DNA of 45,176 nucleotides. Origin: Desulfobacterales bacterium (GTDB lineage: Bacteria; Desulfobacterota; Desulfobacteria; Desulfobacterales; JASJAZ01). The stretch spans positions 1-45,176 of the forward strand of contig JASJAZ010000014.1 in NCBI GenBank assembly GCA_030066785.1. Reading direction: 5' to 3'. Positions within the stretch are counted from its first letter, which is position 1, and each line of letters starts with the position of its first letter. Made by a program: the position numbers and the translations under genes. The notes below the pieces were generated by a model. That model was not told the DNA's origin, made no database searches, and saw only the letters and a list, made by a program, of their open reading frames with translations. Shown here in pieces: positions 8,078-16,750 of the stretch.

Positions 8078-10162
8078 ATGGCAAAAAGCCTATATATCGC
8101 CGGACTCGAACCGGGCAGCGGCAAGTCGATCGTGGCCTTGGGAATCATGGAACTGGTGTCTCGCCGGGTCAGACAGATCGGCTATTTTCGGCCCGTGATC
8201 CCCTCAAAGGATTTGCCGGATAACAACATTGAATTGATCCGCCGGCGTTACAACCTGGCCGCCTCCCATGACGACATGTACGCCTGTGATCATGATGAAG
8301 CCCAGAAAATGGCCGCCGAGGGAGCCACTGACCAATTGCTGAAACGGATCATCAACCAGTACAAGCAGCTGGAAAGTCAAAACCGGTTCGTCCTGTGCGA
8401 GGGTACCGATTTTAGCGGGCTTGCATCCGCCTTCGAATTCGAATTCAACGCCGAGATCGCCGTCAATCTGGGAAGTCCAGTATTGGTGCTGGTTAATGGT
8501 CGCAATAAAAGCACCGACGACATCGCCGATGCCGTTGAGCTGGCCCATGAGGCTTTCGCAAGCAAAAGCTGCAGCATTACGGCCACCATCGTCAACCGGG
8601 TTGCAACCCGGCAGCGCGAAGACGTGGCATCCAGGTTCGCCAACGGTCAGACACCCGTTTATGTTTTGCCGGAAATCGATGTGCTCGGAAAACCCACGCT
8701 CAAAGAGGTCGCCGCAGCATTGAAAGCTGAGATCATCCAGGGCACACAGGAGGGGCTTTATCGCACGGTGCAGGACCTTAAAGTGGCCGCCATGAACTTT
8801 CCACATTTTTTAGATCACGCGGCCGATGGGGACCTGGTAATTACTCCGGGGGATCGCGCCGATGTGATTCTGGCCAGCATGGCCGCCGCCCTGTCGAATA
8901 CATCGCCCAACATTGCCGGGCTGCTGCTGACTGGTGACCAGCCGCCCGCACCACAAGTGATGCAGCTGGTCGAGGGTTTCCAAACCTCATCACAGATACC
9001 GATCCTGAGCGTCCCCACCGACACCTTTACCACTGCCATACAGGTCAGCAGTGTGCCTCCGACGTTGATTCCCGGCGACGATCGCAAGATTGCCGCCGCC
9101 CTTGGCGGTTTTGAAACGCACGTTGATCTGAAAGAGCTGGAGGATCGCATCCAGGTCATACGCTCCGAACGGGTTACGCCAATCATGTTCGAGTATGCCC
9201 TTATCGCGCGGGCCAAGGCCGACCGCCGGCACATCGTCCTGCCAGAGGGCGAGGAAGATCGCATCCTGCAGGCCGCGGAAATCCTATCACAGCGCGACGT
9301 CGTCAATCTCACCCTGCTGGGCGATGCCGCAGCCATCCAGACCAAGATTGGCCAGCTGGGCCTGCATTTGGACGGAATTCAGATGATTGATCCGGCCAGC
9401 TCCGATCAGAGGGAAACGTTTGCCGCAACCTACTACGAAATGCGAAAAAACAAGGGCGTGTCTGAAGAGATGGCCATGGATACGGTGGCTGACGTCAGCT
9501 ACTTCGGCACCCTGATGGTCGAAGCCGGTCTGGCCGACGGCATGGTATCCGGCGCGGTGCATACCACCGGCGACACGATTCGGCCGGCCCTGCAGATAAT
9601 CCGCACCTCTCCGGGCACGTCGCTGGTTTCCAGCGTTTTCCTCATGTGCCTGGCAGACCGGGTCCTGGTCTACGGCGACTGCGCCGTAAACCCGAATCCC
9701 AACGCAGAGGAGCTGGCCGACATTGCCATCAGTTCCGCCGCCACCGCGCTAAACTTTGGTATTGAGCCGCGCATTGCCATGTGCTCCTACTCCACCGGCG
9801 CATCCGGCAAGGGTCAGGACGTCGACAAAGTTCGCGAGGCCACTGCCATTGCCCGCGATAAGAAACCAGAGCTGAAAATCGAAGGGCCGATCCAGTATGA
9901 CGCGGCCGTGGATGCCGGGGTGGCCAAGACCAAGCTGCCGGACAGTGAGGTAGCCGGTAAGGCCACCGTATTTATTTTTCCGGATCTTAATACCGGCAAC
10001 AACCTTTACAAAGCGGTGCAGCGTTCGGCCAATGCCGTGGCCATTGGTCCGGTGCTGCAGGGACTGAACAAGCCGGTCAACGATTTGAGCCGGGGATGTC
10101 TGGTGACCGATATTGTCAACACCGTGGCGATTACGGCGGTGCAGGCGCAAACGGAGAGATAA
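8078..10162 (+). CDS. pta: Phosphate acetyltransferase (long, two-domain form)
   Basis: About 694 residues from ATG 8078, chosen because AGGAGG lies 5 bases upstream; the frame is open from 8006 but without support there. It converts acetyl-CoA plus phosphate to acetyl phosphate plus CoA. The N-terminal domain has a P-loop-like GLEPGSGKS at residues 9-17 (dethiobiotin-synthetase-like fold), followed by a DRTGG-type middle region. The C-terminal PTA domain (about 370-690) shows ADRRHIVLPEGEEDRILQAA, GLADGMVSGAVHTTGDTIRP and the terminal GPVLQGLNKPVNDLSRG, all characteristic. The length matches the E. coli type (714) rather than the short type. It sits between pflA and ackA; the product acetyl phosphate is the AckA substrate. 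Confidence 0.96.
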   Translation: MAKSLYIAGLEPGSGKSIVALGIMELVSRRVRQIGYFRPVIPSKDLPDNNIELIRRRYNLAASHDDMYACDHDEAQKMAAEGATDQLLKRIINQYKQLESQNRFVLCEGTDFSGLASAFEFEFNAEIAVNLGSPVLVLVNGRNKSTDDIADAVELAHEAFASKSCSITATIVNRVATRQREDVASRFANGQTPVYVLPEIDVLGKPTLKEVAAALKAEIIQGTQEGLYRTVQDLKVAAMNFPHFLDHAADGDLVITPGDRADVILASMAAALSNTSPNIAGLLLTGDQPPAPQVMQLVEGFQTSSQIPILSVPTDTFTTAIQVSSVPPTLIPGDDRKIAAALGGFETHVDLKELEDRIQVIRSERVTPIMFEYALIARAKADRRHIVLPEGEEDRILQAAEILSQRDVVNLTLLGDAAAIQTKIGQLGLHLDGIQMIDPASSDQRETFAATYYEMRKNKGVSEEMAMDTVADVSYFGTLMVEAGLADGMVSGAVHTTGDTIRPALQIIRTSPGTSLVSSVFLMCLADRVLVYGDCAVNPNPNAEELADIAISSAATALNFGIEPRIAMCSYSTGASGKGQDVDKVREATAIARDKKPELKIEGPIQYDAAVDAGVAKTKLPDSEVAGKATVFIFPDLNTGNNLYKAVQRSANAVAIGPVLQGLNKPVNDLSRGCLVTDIVNTVAITAVQAQTER

Positions 10163-10165
10163 GCG

Positions 10166-10232
10166 GAAGTGTGAAGTGCCTAAAATGTGAAGTGAACTAA
10201 AGTTGCGGTGGCGCTTTGCGCCGGCGTTTTTT
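10166..10232 (+). repeat. Repeat element copy 2 with terminator-like hairpin
   Basis: The left arm (GTGAAGTGCCTAAAATGTG, AAGTGAACTAAAGTTG) matches copy 1. The GC core at 10206-10226 (GGCGC-TTT-GCGCC, extendable by a GT wobble) is followed by six Ts at 10227-10232, so this copy could act as an intrinsic terminator just after pta. The right arm is missing; the four-helix-bundle gene follows instead. Confidence 0.65.
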
Positions 10233-10287
10233 AAAAATAACTTGCACATGGTGTGCAAAAAAAATTCAGTGAATTGTTAGTTTTTAG

Positions 10288-10641
10288 ATGCAAAACAAAG
10301 ACTTTGCGCAAAAGCTCGAAAAGCGAACGAAAGAATTCGCTGTGGCCATCATTCGGCTATCCTCACGATTACCCAAAACGCCTGAGTGCCGCGTGATAAA
10401 AAATCAGATAACCAAGTCTGGATCTTCTATCGGCGCCAACTATCGTGAAGCCAACAGGGCACGGAGCAAGGCCGATTTTCGAAACAAAATAAAAATCTGT
10501 GAAAGCGAGGCTAGCGAAACCCAGTACTGGCTGGAATTGATAAATGATTTAGAGTGGCTACCCAAAGCAAACATCGAATCCGAGTTTATTGAATGCAGCG
10601 AATTACTTGCGCTTTTCACTTCGATTGGAAAGAGTTGTTAA
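10288..10641 (+). CDS. Four-helix-bundle protein (S23 family)
   Basis: 117 residues. KRTKEFAVAIIRLSSRLP, VIKNQITKSGSSIGANYREA and KIKICESEASETQYWLELI are the conserved helices of the S23/four-helix-bundle family, whose function is unknown. It was first seen as an ORF inside 23S rRNA intervening sequences, but most copies, like this one, are chromosomal and not in rRNA. No good ribosome site precedes the ATG. It lies alone between pta and ackA with related repeats on both sides (10166-10232 and 10671-10868). It interrupts what would otherwise be a pta-ackA pair, which suggests insertion together with the repeats. A second family member, broken, is at 1-281. Confidence 0.85.
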   Translation: MQNKDFAQKLEKRTKEFAVAIIRLSSRLPKTPECRVIKNQITKSGSSIGANYREANRARSKADFRNKIKICESEASETQYWLELINDLEWLPKANIESEFIECSELLALFTSIGKSC

Positions 10642-10670
10642 AATGCCTCGCCACAGGCGCTTGGAAGAAA

Positions 10671-10868
10671 GTTACAAGTGACTAAAGTTTGAAGTGAGCT
10701 AAAGTTATTGTGAAGCTTTGCACCGACCATTTTAAAGAACGTACCGTTGCATACATTAACTTTAGACACTTTAACTCACTTTGGGCACTTCCAACTATAA
10801 ATACTTTAGCTCACTTTAGGCACTTTCAACTATAAATACTTTAGATCATTTTAGGCACTTCCCACTAT
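10671..10868. repeat. Repeat element copy 3 with 35-base tandem repeats
   Basis: The left arm (AAGTGACTAAAG, GAAGTGAGCTAAAGTT) is followed by a degenerate hairpin core near 10711-10724 (GTGAAGCTTTGCACC) and a right-arm motif repeated in tandem. A 35-base unit, beginning ACTTTAGCTCACTTTAGGC and ending AACTATAAAT, occurs at 10768-10802, 10803-10837 and partially at 10838-10868. The array ends 16 bases before the ackA ATG, just upstream of its ribosome site, so it could affect ackA expression. Confidence 0.85.
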
Positions 10869-10883
10869 GGATAGGAGTCAACC

Positions 10884-12092
10884 ATGAAAATTCTAGTCAT
10901 CAACTGTGGCAGTTCTTCCCTGAAATACCAACTTTTGGACATGACGACCGAAACTGCCTTAGCCGCCGGATTGATCGAGCGCATCGGCGAGGCGCAGGGG
11001 ATACTGACGCACACAAACCATCCGGACACGGCTACGGAAACCAAAGCCGTGCGGGAGGAACCTATCGCCGACCATGAGGCCGGTCTGCGATTGGCGCAGG
11101 AACTGCTGGCCGATCCCCAGGTTGGGGTCGTGGCTGCCGCTTCCGACATCCAGGCGGTGGGACACCGGGTGGTACACGGCGGCGAAGCTTTTAAGGCTTC
11201 GGCCCGGATCACCTCAGAAACGATAGCGGCCATCGAAAAAACCATCCCCCTGGCGCCGCTGCACAATCCCGCCAACCTCACGGGGATCCGGGTGGCCCGG
11301 GAACTCTTTACCGATGCGCCCCATGTGGCGGTGTTTGACACCGCCTTTCACCAAACCATGCCGCCCCATGCCTACCACTATGCCCTGCCCTATGAATACT
11401 ATGAGGAAATGGGCGTGCGGCGCTACGGCTTCCATGGCACTTCGCACAAATATGTGGCCGAGGAAGCCGCTAATCTGCTTGGATGCCCCCTTGTGGATTT
11501 AAATTTAGTGACGGCCCATCTGGGTAGCGGGGCCAGCATCTGCGCCATCGAAAAGGGGTGCAGCATCGATACCTCCATGGGCATGACCCCTTTGGGCGGT
11601 GTGATCATGGGAACCCGCGTCGGCGACCTCGACCCCGGTGTGCTGATGTATATCGCCGATCAAAAAGGATACACGGTGGCGGAAGTCGACCGGATCCTTC
11701 AGAAAGAAAGCGGTTTGAAAGGGATCTCCGGCAGCAATGACATGCGCGACATCCATTCCCGGGCCGCAGAAGGTGACGAGCGCGCCTGTCTGGCGCAGGA
11801 TATGTTTTTTCACCGCATCCGGCAATATATCGGCGCCTATTTCTTCGTGCTGGGCAAGGTCGACGCCCTGGTGTTCACCGCCGGTATTGGCGAACACGAC
11901 CCCCTCACTCGCGAAAGGTGCTGTGAGGGACTGGAGGCGTATGGTTTGCTTCTGGACCATGAAATAAATCAGGCAAGCCGGGGGCAGGCGCGCGAAACCA
12001 GTAAATCAGACAGCCCGGTCAAGATTTTTGTCATTCCCACCAACGAAGAACTGGAGATAGCACGCCAAACGATTAACGTATTGAACTTATAA
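10884..12092 (+). CDS. ackA: Acetate kinase
   Basis: 402 residues, usual family length. It converts acetyl phosphate plus ADP to acetate plus ATP, or the reverse, in the cytoplasm. Signatures are the N-terminal KILVINCGSSSLKYQL, GHRVVHGG, FDTAFHQTMPP, RRYGFHGTSHKYV, TAHLGSGASICAI, DTSMGMTPLGGVIMGTR and the C-terminal FTAGIGEHDP, covering the acetokinase substrate and ATP sites. The start is set by TAGGAG 7-12 bases before the ATG. With pta and pfl it completes substrate-level ATP formation from pyruvate. The 35-base tandem repeats immediately upstream are unusual. The lactate permease gene follows after 63 bases and may be cotranscribed. Confidence 0.98.
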   Translation: MKILVINCGSSSLKYQLLDMTTETALAAGLIERIGEAQGILTHTNHPDTATETKAVREEPIADHEAGLRLAQELLADPQVGVVAAASDIQAVGHRVVHGGEAFKASARITSETIAAIEKTIPLAPLHNPANLTGIRVARELFTDAPHVAVFDTAFHQTMPPHAYHYALPYEYYEEMGVRRYGFHGTSHKYVAEEAANLLGCPLVDLNLVTAHLGSGASICAIEKGCSIDTSMGMTPLGGVIMGTRVGDLDPGVLMYIADQKGYTVAEVDRILQKESGLKGISGSNDMRDIHSRAAEGDERACLAQDMFFHRIRQYIGAYFFVLGKVDALVFTAGIGEHDPLTRERCCEGLEAYGLLLDHEINQASRGQARETSKSDSPVKIFVIPTNEELEIARQTINVLNL

Positions 12093-12155
12093 TTGGCATC
12101 CAAAAACTAACATAGTGATGGCACCGATGTAACAAGACGAAAAGGGAGAGAGAAG

Positions 12156-13766
12156 ATGAGTACCTACCTTGATTTTTTCATGGCATTATTGCCGCTGGTA
12201 ATCTTGATCTGGATGATGACCAAGAAAAACAGTGTGCCCTCCAACGTGGCCCTGCCGCTGGCCGCCTTGATGGTCTATGCCTTGAAGCTGGTCTATTTCG
12301 GATCCGATCCCAACCTGATGAACGCCACCGTGGTCAAGGGTGCGCTGGAAGCGCTCACCCCCATTTCGATCATCTGGGGTGCCATCATCCTGTTCAAGAC
12401 CATGGATTTATCGGGCCAGCAGGCCGTGGTCAACCGCTGGCTCAATCAGGTCAGCAGCAACCGCGTGGCCCAGCTGATGCTCATCGGTTGGGCTTTCGCC
12501 TTCATGATCGAGGGCGCTAGCGGTTTCGGCACCCCGGCGGCCATTGCCGGCCCCATCCTGGTGGGACTGGGCTTCGAAGTGCTGCCAGTGGCCATGCTGG
12601 CCCTGGTGATGAATTCGGTTCCGGTCTCCTTTGGCGCGGTGGGCACACCGACCTGGTACGGATTCGGGCAGCTGGGTCTTGATGCCGATCAGCTGCTGAC
12701 CATCGGGGCGCAAACGGCGATCATTCATGCTGCAGCGGCTTTCATCATCCCGGTTATGGCTCTGCGATTTGTGGTGTCCTGGAGGGAGATCCGCGCCAAT
12801 CTGGTGTTCGTTTATCTCAGCATCCTGGCCTGTGTTGTGCCCTATGTTCTGCTGGCCCAGTTCAATAACGAATTCCCGGCCCTGGTGGCCGGGGCCATCG
12901 GATTTGCGGTATCGGTGGTGCTGGCCCGGGCGAATATCGGATTGCAGACGAGCGCAGAAAAATCCGAAACGGGCCAGGTGGAGGCACCGGTCGAGGCTCG
13001 CGACCTGATACGCGCCCTGTCGCCGTTTATGGGGCTGATCGCCATTCTGGTGGTGACCCGGATTCCGGCGCTGCCTTTTCGGGGGTTAATGGGTGCCGTC
13101 GAGCCGACCTGGGGGATCGAGCTGGGCTCTTTTGGATCTGCCAGTCTGAGCGCTGCCCTAGTGATCAAGCTCACCGAGATTTTCGGCACCAAAGTTGCCT
13201 GGGTGTATAAGGCGCTTTTCGTACCGGCCCTGATCCCCTTTTTCCTGATCTATGCGGTCTCCATCCCGGTGCTCGGCATTTCGGGCAAGGTGGCCCGGCA
13301 AATATGGACGGAATCGCTGGGGCGTATACGTAAAACCGTGGTCACCCTGGTGGGGGCCCTGATTATGGTCCAACTCGGGATGGTGGGCGGCGATAACGCG
13401 CTAACGGCTGTCATCGGGCGCACCTTTGCCGAAGTGACCGGTGCTTACTGGCAGTACTTTGCGGCCTACCTGGGAGCCGTGGGATCTTTTTTTTCAGGTT
13501 CCGCCACCGTATCCAACTTGACTTTTGGTGGCATCCAGGAGGCAATTGCCGCAAGCGTGGGCCTAAACAAAACCCTGATCCTTGCGTTGCAGTCCGTAGG
13601 TGGGGCTATGGGTAATATGGTCTGCATCAACAACATAGTGGCCGTGTGCATGATCCTGGGCGTCTACAACCAGGAAGGCGCCATCATTAAGAAAACCGTT
13701 GTTCCAATGTTCATTTACGGTGTGATTGCAGCCCTGATGAGCGTGGTAATGGCCCTCTTTCTATGA
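12156..13766 (+). CDS. lctP: L-lactate permease
   Basis: 536 residues, about 13-14 hydrophobic segments, inner membrane. It matches the LctP family: an N-terminal DFFMALLPLVILIWMM segment, FKTMDLSGQQAVVNRWL, MIEGASGFGTPAAIAGPILV and SFGAVGTPTWYGFGQL. The C-terminal half has FFSGSATVSNLTFGGIQEAIA and a final MGNMVCINNIVAVC, all hallmark blocks. It imports lactate (or glycolate) with protons. GGGAGAG precedes the ATG. It lies directly upstream of lutABC, which oxidise lactate, and downstream of ackA, which handles the end product. A strong hairpin follows the stop. Confidence 0.96.
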   Translation: MSTYLDFFMALLPLVILIWMMTKKNSVPSNVALPLAALMVYALKLVYFGSDPNLMNATVVKGALEALTPISIIWGAIILFKTMDLSGQQAVVNRWLNQVSSNRVAQLMLIGWAFAFMIEGASGFGTPAAIAGPILVGLGFEVLPVAMLALVMNSVPVSFGAVGTPTWYGFGQLGLDADQLLTIGAQTAIIHAAAAFIIPVMALRFVVSWREIRANLVFVYLSILACVVPYVLLAQFNNEFPALVAGAIGFAVSVVLARANIGLQTSAEKSETGQVEAPVEARDLIRALSPFMGLIAILVVTRIPALPFRGLMGAVEPTWGIELGSFGSASLSAALVIKLTEIFGTKVAWVYKALFVPALIPFFLIYAVSIPVLGISGKVARQIWTESLGRIRKTVVTLVGALIMVQLGMVGGDNALTAVIGRTFAEVTGAYWQYFAAYLGAVGSFFSGSATVSNLTFGGIQEAIAASVGLNKTLILALQSVGGAMGNMVCINNIVAVCMILGVYNQEGAIIKKTVVPMFIYGVIAALMSVVMALFL

Positions 13767-13773
13767 GCATGAT

Positions 13774-13820
13774 CCCCGCAGCCGCGCATATGCTATAGGT
13801 GAGGCGCGGCTAGGGGCTTT
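13774..13820 (+). terminator. GC-rich hairpin after lctP
   Basis: CCCC (13774-13777) and AGCCGCGC (13780-13787) pair with GCGCGGCT (13804-13811) and GGGG (13813-13816), giving a 12-pair interrupted stem, followed by CTTT. The T-run is short, so termination may be partial. It separates lctP from the lut genes. Confidence 0.65.
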
Positions 13821-13821
13821 A

Positions 13822-13862
13822 CCCTAAATCTGATTTGTTTATCCTAAATTTAGTGCACAAGG
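13822..13862 (+). repeat. Recurrent CCTAAA/TTTGTTTAT element, copy B
   Basis: CCCTAAATCTGATTTGTTTA continues as TCCTAAATTTAGTGCACAAG, matching copies A and C in order and orientation. It lies about 75 bases upstream of lutA, where a promoter or operator would be expected. The core CTAAATTTAG is a perfect 10-base palindrome. Confidence 0.8.
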
Positions 13863-13935
13863 TCTGAACAAGCCGATATGTCTCAGCACTATATAAAGAT
13901 ATTATTCGCTTGACTTTTAAAGGCGGGAGGTTCCC

Positions 13936-14679
13936 ATGAAAGCAGCCCTGTTTGTTCCCTGTTTTATCGACGCGTTTTTTCCCGAGGTCGGCATCGCCAC
14001 CCTTGAGCTGCTGGAGCGGCTGGGGGTCGCGGTCGACTATCCGCTGCGGCAAACCTGCTGCGGTCAACCCATGGCCAACAGCGGCGATCAGGCTGACGCG
14101 GCGGCAGTGGAGGCCCTGTTCGTGGAGAATTTCAAGGGCTACGAGTACATCGTAACCCCCTCGGGCAGTTGCACCCACCACGTGCGCGACAACTTCGACG
14201 CCATCCCACAGACACAGGAGGTCCAGGAGGTGCGGTCCAACACCTATGAGCTGGTAGAATTCTTGCACGACACCCTGAAGGTCGAAGACTTTCCCTGGGC
14301 CGAATTTCCGCATAAGGTGGGTATCCACAACTCCTGCTCATCGCTGCGGGGGCTGCGCCACGCCTCCATGAGCGAGCTGGCCGAGCCCGAGTTTTCCAAG
14401 CCCAAAGCGCTGCTTTCAAAAGTCAAGGGCATCAGCTTCGCCGAACTCAGCCGACCTGATGAATGCTGCGGGTTCGGGGGCACCTTCGCCGTGTTTGAAG
14501 AGCCCGTATCGGCCAAGATGGGCTACGACAAAGTTAATGATTTTAAAGAAGCGGGGGCCGAGTACGTCGTCTCCGCCGACAGCTCCTGCATGATGCACCA
14601 GCAGGGCTGTTCGGAACGTTTAGGGCTCGGTCTCAAATTTATCCATATCGCCCAAATCCTGAATGGAGCAAACTCATGA
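13936..14679 (+). CDS. lutA: Lactate utilisation protein A, CCG-domain Fe-S oxidoreductase
   Basis: 247 residues. It is part of the LutABC complex that oxidises L-lactate to pyruvate. It has two cysteine-rich CCG domains: QTCCGQPMANSGD with partner SGSCTHHV in the first half, and ECCGFGGTFAVFEEPVSAKMG with SADSSCMMHQQG in the second. These bind Fe-S clusters and are the same fold as GlpC and heterodisulfide reductase HdrB. GGGAGG lies about 6 bases before the ATG. The stop overlaps the lutB start by four bases (ATGA), indicating translational coupling. Element copy B sits upstream. Confidence 0.94.
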   Translation: MKAALFVPCFIDAFFPEVGIATLELLERLGVAVDYPLRQTCCGQPMANSGDQADAAAVEALFVENFKGYEYIVTPSGSCTHHVRDNFDAIPQTQEVQEVRSNTYELVEFLHDTLKVEDFPWAEFPHKVGIHNSCSSLRGLRHASMSELAEPEFSKPKALLSKVKGISFAELSRPDECCGFGGTFAVFEEPVSAKMGYDKVNDFKEAGAEYVVSADSSCMMHQQGCSERLGLGLKFIHIAQILNGANS

Positions 14680-16055
14680 AAAAAATACATCATGCCGAGG
14701 CATCGTCCTATTTCATCGAGGCCAAGGACAACGAGGCCTTTCACGACCAGCGTCTGTGGGACCTACGCCAGAAACGCGACCGCGAAGCCGCTGTGATACC
14801 AGAGTTTCAAGAGCTGCGCAACCTGGCCTCGCAGATCAAGGAACACACTCTGACCCATCTGGCCGAATATCTGGAGCAGTTCGAGGCCAAGGCCCAGGCC
14901 AACGGTGTTACGGTTCACTGGGCGCTGGACGCCGCCGAACACAACCGGATCGTATATGACCTGCTGACCGACCACTCGGTGCGCACACTCGTAAAAAGCA
15001 AATCGATGCTCACCGAAGAGTGCGAGCTCCGGCCTTTTTTGGAGCGGCGCGGCATCGAGGTGATCGAGACCGATCTGGGGGAGCGCATCCAGCAATTGGA
15101 TAACGAGCCACCGAGCCACATTGTCGTGCCGGCGGTGCACAAACTGCGCGGCGACGTGGCCAAGGTGTTCGCCCGCACCCTGGACACCGACCCGGATAAC
15201 GATGACCCGAACTATCTGAGCGAACAGATGCGGGTAAAAACACGCCACTTTTTCGTGGACGCCGAAGCCGGGATGACCGGGGGCAATTTTGCGGTGGCCG
15301 AAACGGGCGGCGTGGTGGTCTGCACCAATGAAGGCAACGCGGATCTGAGCGCCAACGTGCCGCCGCTTTTTATCGCTTCGGTGGGCATCGAGAAGCTGGT
15401 GCCACGCCTGGATGACCTGGCGGTCTTCATCCGCCTGCTCTCGCGCAGCGCGCTGGGCTCACCCATTACCCAATACACTTCTCACTTTCGTGCCCCCCGC
15501 AAAAGCGGTGAGATGCACATCATACTGGTGGACAACGGCCGGTCCGAAAGGCTGGGCATGGAGGAGTTTTGGTACTCGCTCAAATGCATACGTTGCGGCG
15601 CCTGCATGAACACCTGCCCGGTCTACCGGCGCAGCGGCGGCTTGAGCTACGGAGCCGTCTACTCGGGACCCATCGGCATCATTCTCAACCCAACCCACGA
15701 TATGCGCAAATACAGCAGCCTGCCCTTTGCCTCGACCCTAAACGGAAGCTGCACGCACGTCTGCCCGGTCAAGATCAACATCCACGAGCAAATCTACGGT
15801 TGGCGGCGCGTTCTGGCCAAGCACAACCAGCTGCCATTCGTGAAAAAGGCGGCCATGAAGGTGGCCGGCAAGATCCTATCCGACCCTCAGAAATACCGCA
15901 AGACCATCGACGTGGCCGATGCGGCCATTGAGCACCTGCCACGTTTTCTTTTATATTCACGCATGAACGCATGGGGTCGCCAGCGGGAGGTACCGGCGCC
16001 GCCGGACCAGACCTTTCACGCCTGGTACCTAAAAAATCGGGAGGGAAAACAATGA
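14676..16055 (+). CDS. lutB: Lactate utilisation protein B, Fe-S protein
   Basis: 459 residues. The N-terminal LUD domain (about 60-300) contains EAGMTGGNFAVAETGGVVVC and NEGNADLSANVPPLFIASVG, typical of LutB. A ferredoxin-like region follows with CIRCGACMNTCPVYRRSGG (near 305-323) and a second CTHVCPVKI cluster site. The C-terminal part has ADAAIEHLP and WGRQREVPAPPDQTFHAWY. It transfers electrons in lactate oxidation with LutA and LutC. It overlaps lutA by four bases, and its stop overlaps the lutC start, so all three should be made in fixed proportion. The natural electron acceptor cannot be told from the sequence. Confidence 0.95.
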   Translation: MKKIHHAEASSYFIEAKDNEAFHDQRLWDLRQKRDREAAVIPEFQELRNLASQIKEHTLTHLAEYLEQFEAKAQANGVTVHWALDAAEHNRIVYDLLTDHSVRTLVKSKSMLTEECELRPFLERRGIEVIETDLGERIQQLDNEPPSHIVVPAVHKLRGDVAKVFARTLDTDPDNDDPNYLSEQMRVKTRHFFVDAEAGMTGGNFAVAETGGVVVCTNEGNADLSANVPPLFIASVGIEKLVPRLDDLAVFIRLLSRSALGSPITQYTSHFRAPRKSGEMHIILVDNGRSERLGMEEFWYSLKCIRCGACMNTCPVYRRSGGLSYGAVYSGPIGIILNPTHDMRKYSSLPFASTLNGSCTHVCPVKINIHEQIYGWRRVLAKHNQLPFVKKAAMKVAGKILSDPQKYRKTIDVADAAIEHLPRFLLYSRMNAWGRQREVPAPPDQTFHAWYLKNREGKQ

Positions 16056-16660
16056 GCACCCGCGACTTGATTTTAGATGCCGTTAAGCGCAATCAGCCGC
16101 AAGCTGTGTCTTTGCCTGATGTGCCGCGGTTTGACCGAGATGAAGCCCCGCTGCTAGAGCTGTTCAAGGCCAACTTGGAACGCATGGGCGGCAAACTGGC
16201 TGAATTTACCGCCGGCGCCGACTTAAACGCCTGGGTGGCCGAAAACTATCCGGAAGCCAAGGTCGTCTGCGCCGCCACGCCGGAGGTCAGCGGCAATCGG
16301 GCGATCACCGACGAGACGGATCCCAAAACATTGGAAAACGTCGACCTGGGCGTCGTCCGGGCGGTGTTCGGCGTGGCTGAGACGGGATCGGTCTATCTCA
16401 GTGAACGTCAACTCTCTGTTCGCGCCCTGGGCTACCTGTCCCAACATTTGCTGGCACTGCTGGATCCGGCCGATATCGTCGGCAACCTGCACCATGCATT
16501 TGCGCGCCCCGAATACACCGATAATCGGTATTCGGTTCTGATGACGGGTCCTTCTGCCACGGCGGATATTGAAGGCGTATTGATCCATGGCGCTCAGGGT
16601 GTGCGCAGCCTGACGGTGGCTTTAGTAGCAAATGGCGACGGCGACAGCATAACCGTCTAA
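16052..16660 (+). CDS. lutC: Lactate utilisation protein C (LUD domain)
   Basis: About 202 residues from ATG 16052, overlapping the lutB stop (ATGA), with GGGAGGG 6-12 bases upstream. The frame is open further upstream inside lutB, but that start lacks support. Sequence features are TRDLILDAVKRNQP at the start, then LENVDLGVVRAVFGVAETGSV, LALLDPADIVGNLHHAF and the terminal MTGPSATADIEGVLIHGAQG, the standard LutC/YkgG end. It is the third component of the lactate oxidation complex. A GCTCCT/AGGAGC pairing (16673-16708) follows without a T-run. Confidence 0.94.
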   Translation: MSTRDLILDAVKRNQPQAVSLPDVPRFDRDEAPLLELFKANLERMGGKLAEFTAGADLNAWVAENYPEAKVVCAATPEVSGNRAITDETDPKTLENVDLGVVRAVFGVAETGSVYLSERQLSVRALGYLSQHLLALLDPADIVGNLHHAFARPEYTDNRYSVLMTGPSATADIEGVLIHGAQGVRSLTVALVANGDGDSITV

Positions 16661-16750
16661 CCTCCGGTGTCGGCTCCTGGAAGCTGTGGGATCTTTCGAT
16701 CGAGGAGCAGGAGCAAGCGCCGGTTTAACATCTGACAACAAGGAGGCGTT

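Noticed and set aside
10288-10641. rRNA intervening sequence because of the S23-type gene
   Set aside because: No 23S rRNA sequence surrounds it; the gene lies between pta and ackA.
10768-10868. CRISPR-like repeat
   Set aside because: The 35-base units are directly adjacent with no unique spacers, and no cas genes are present.
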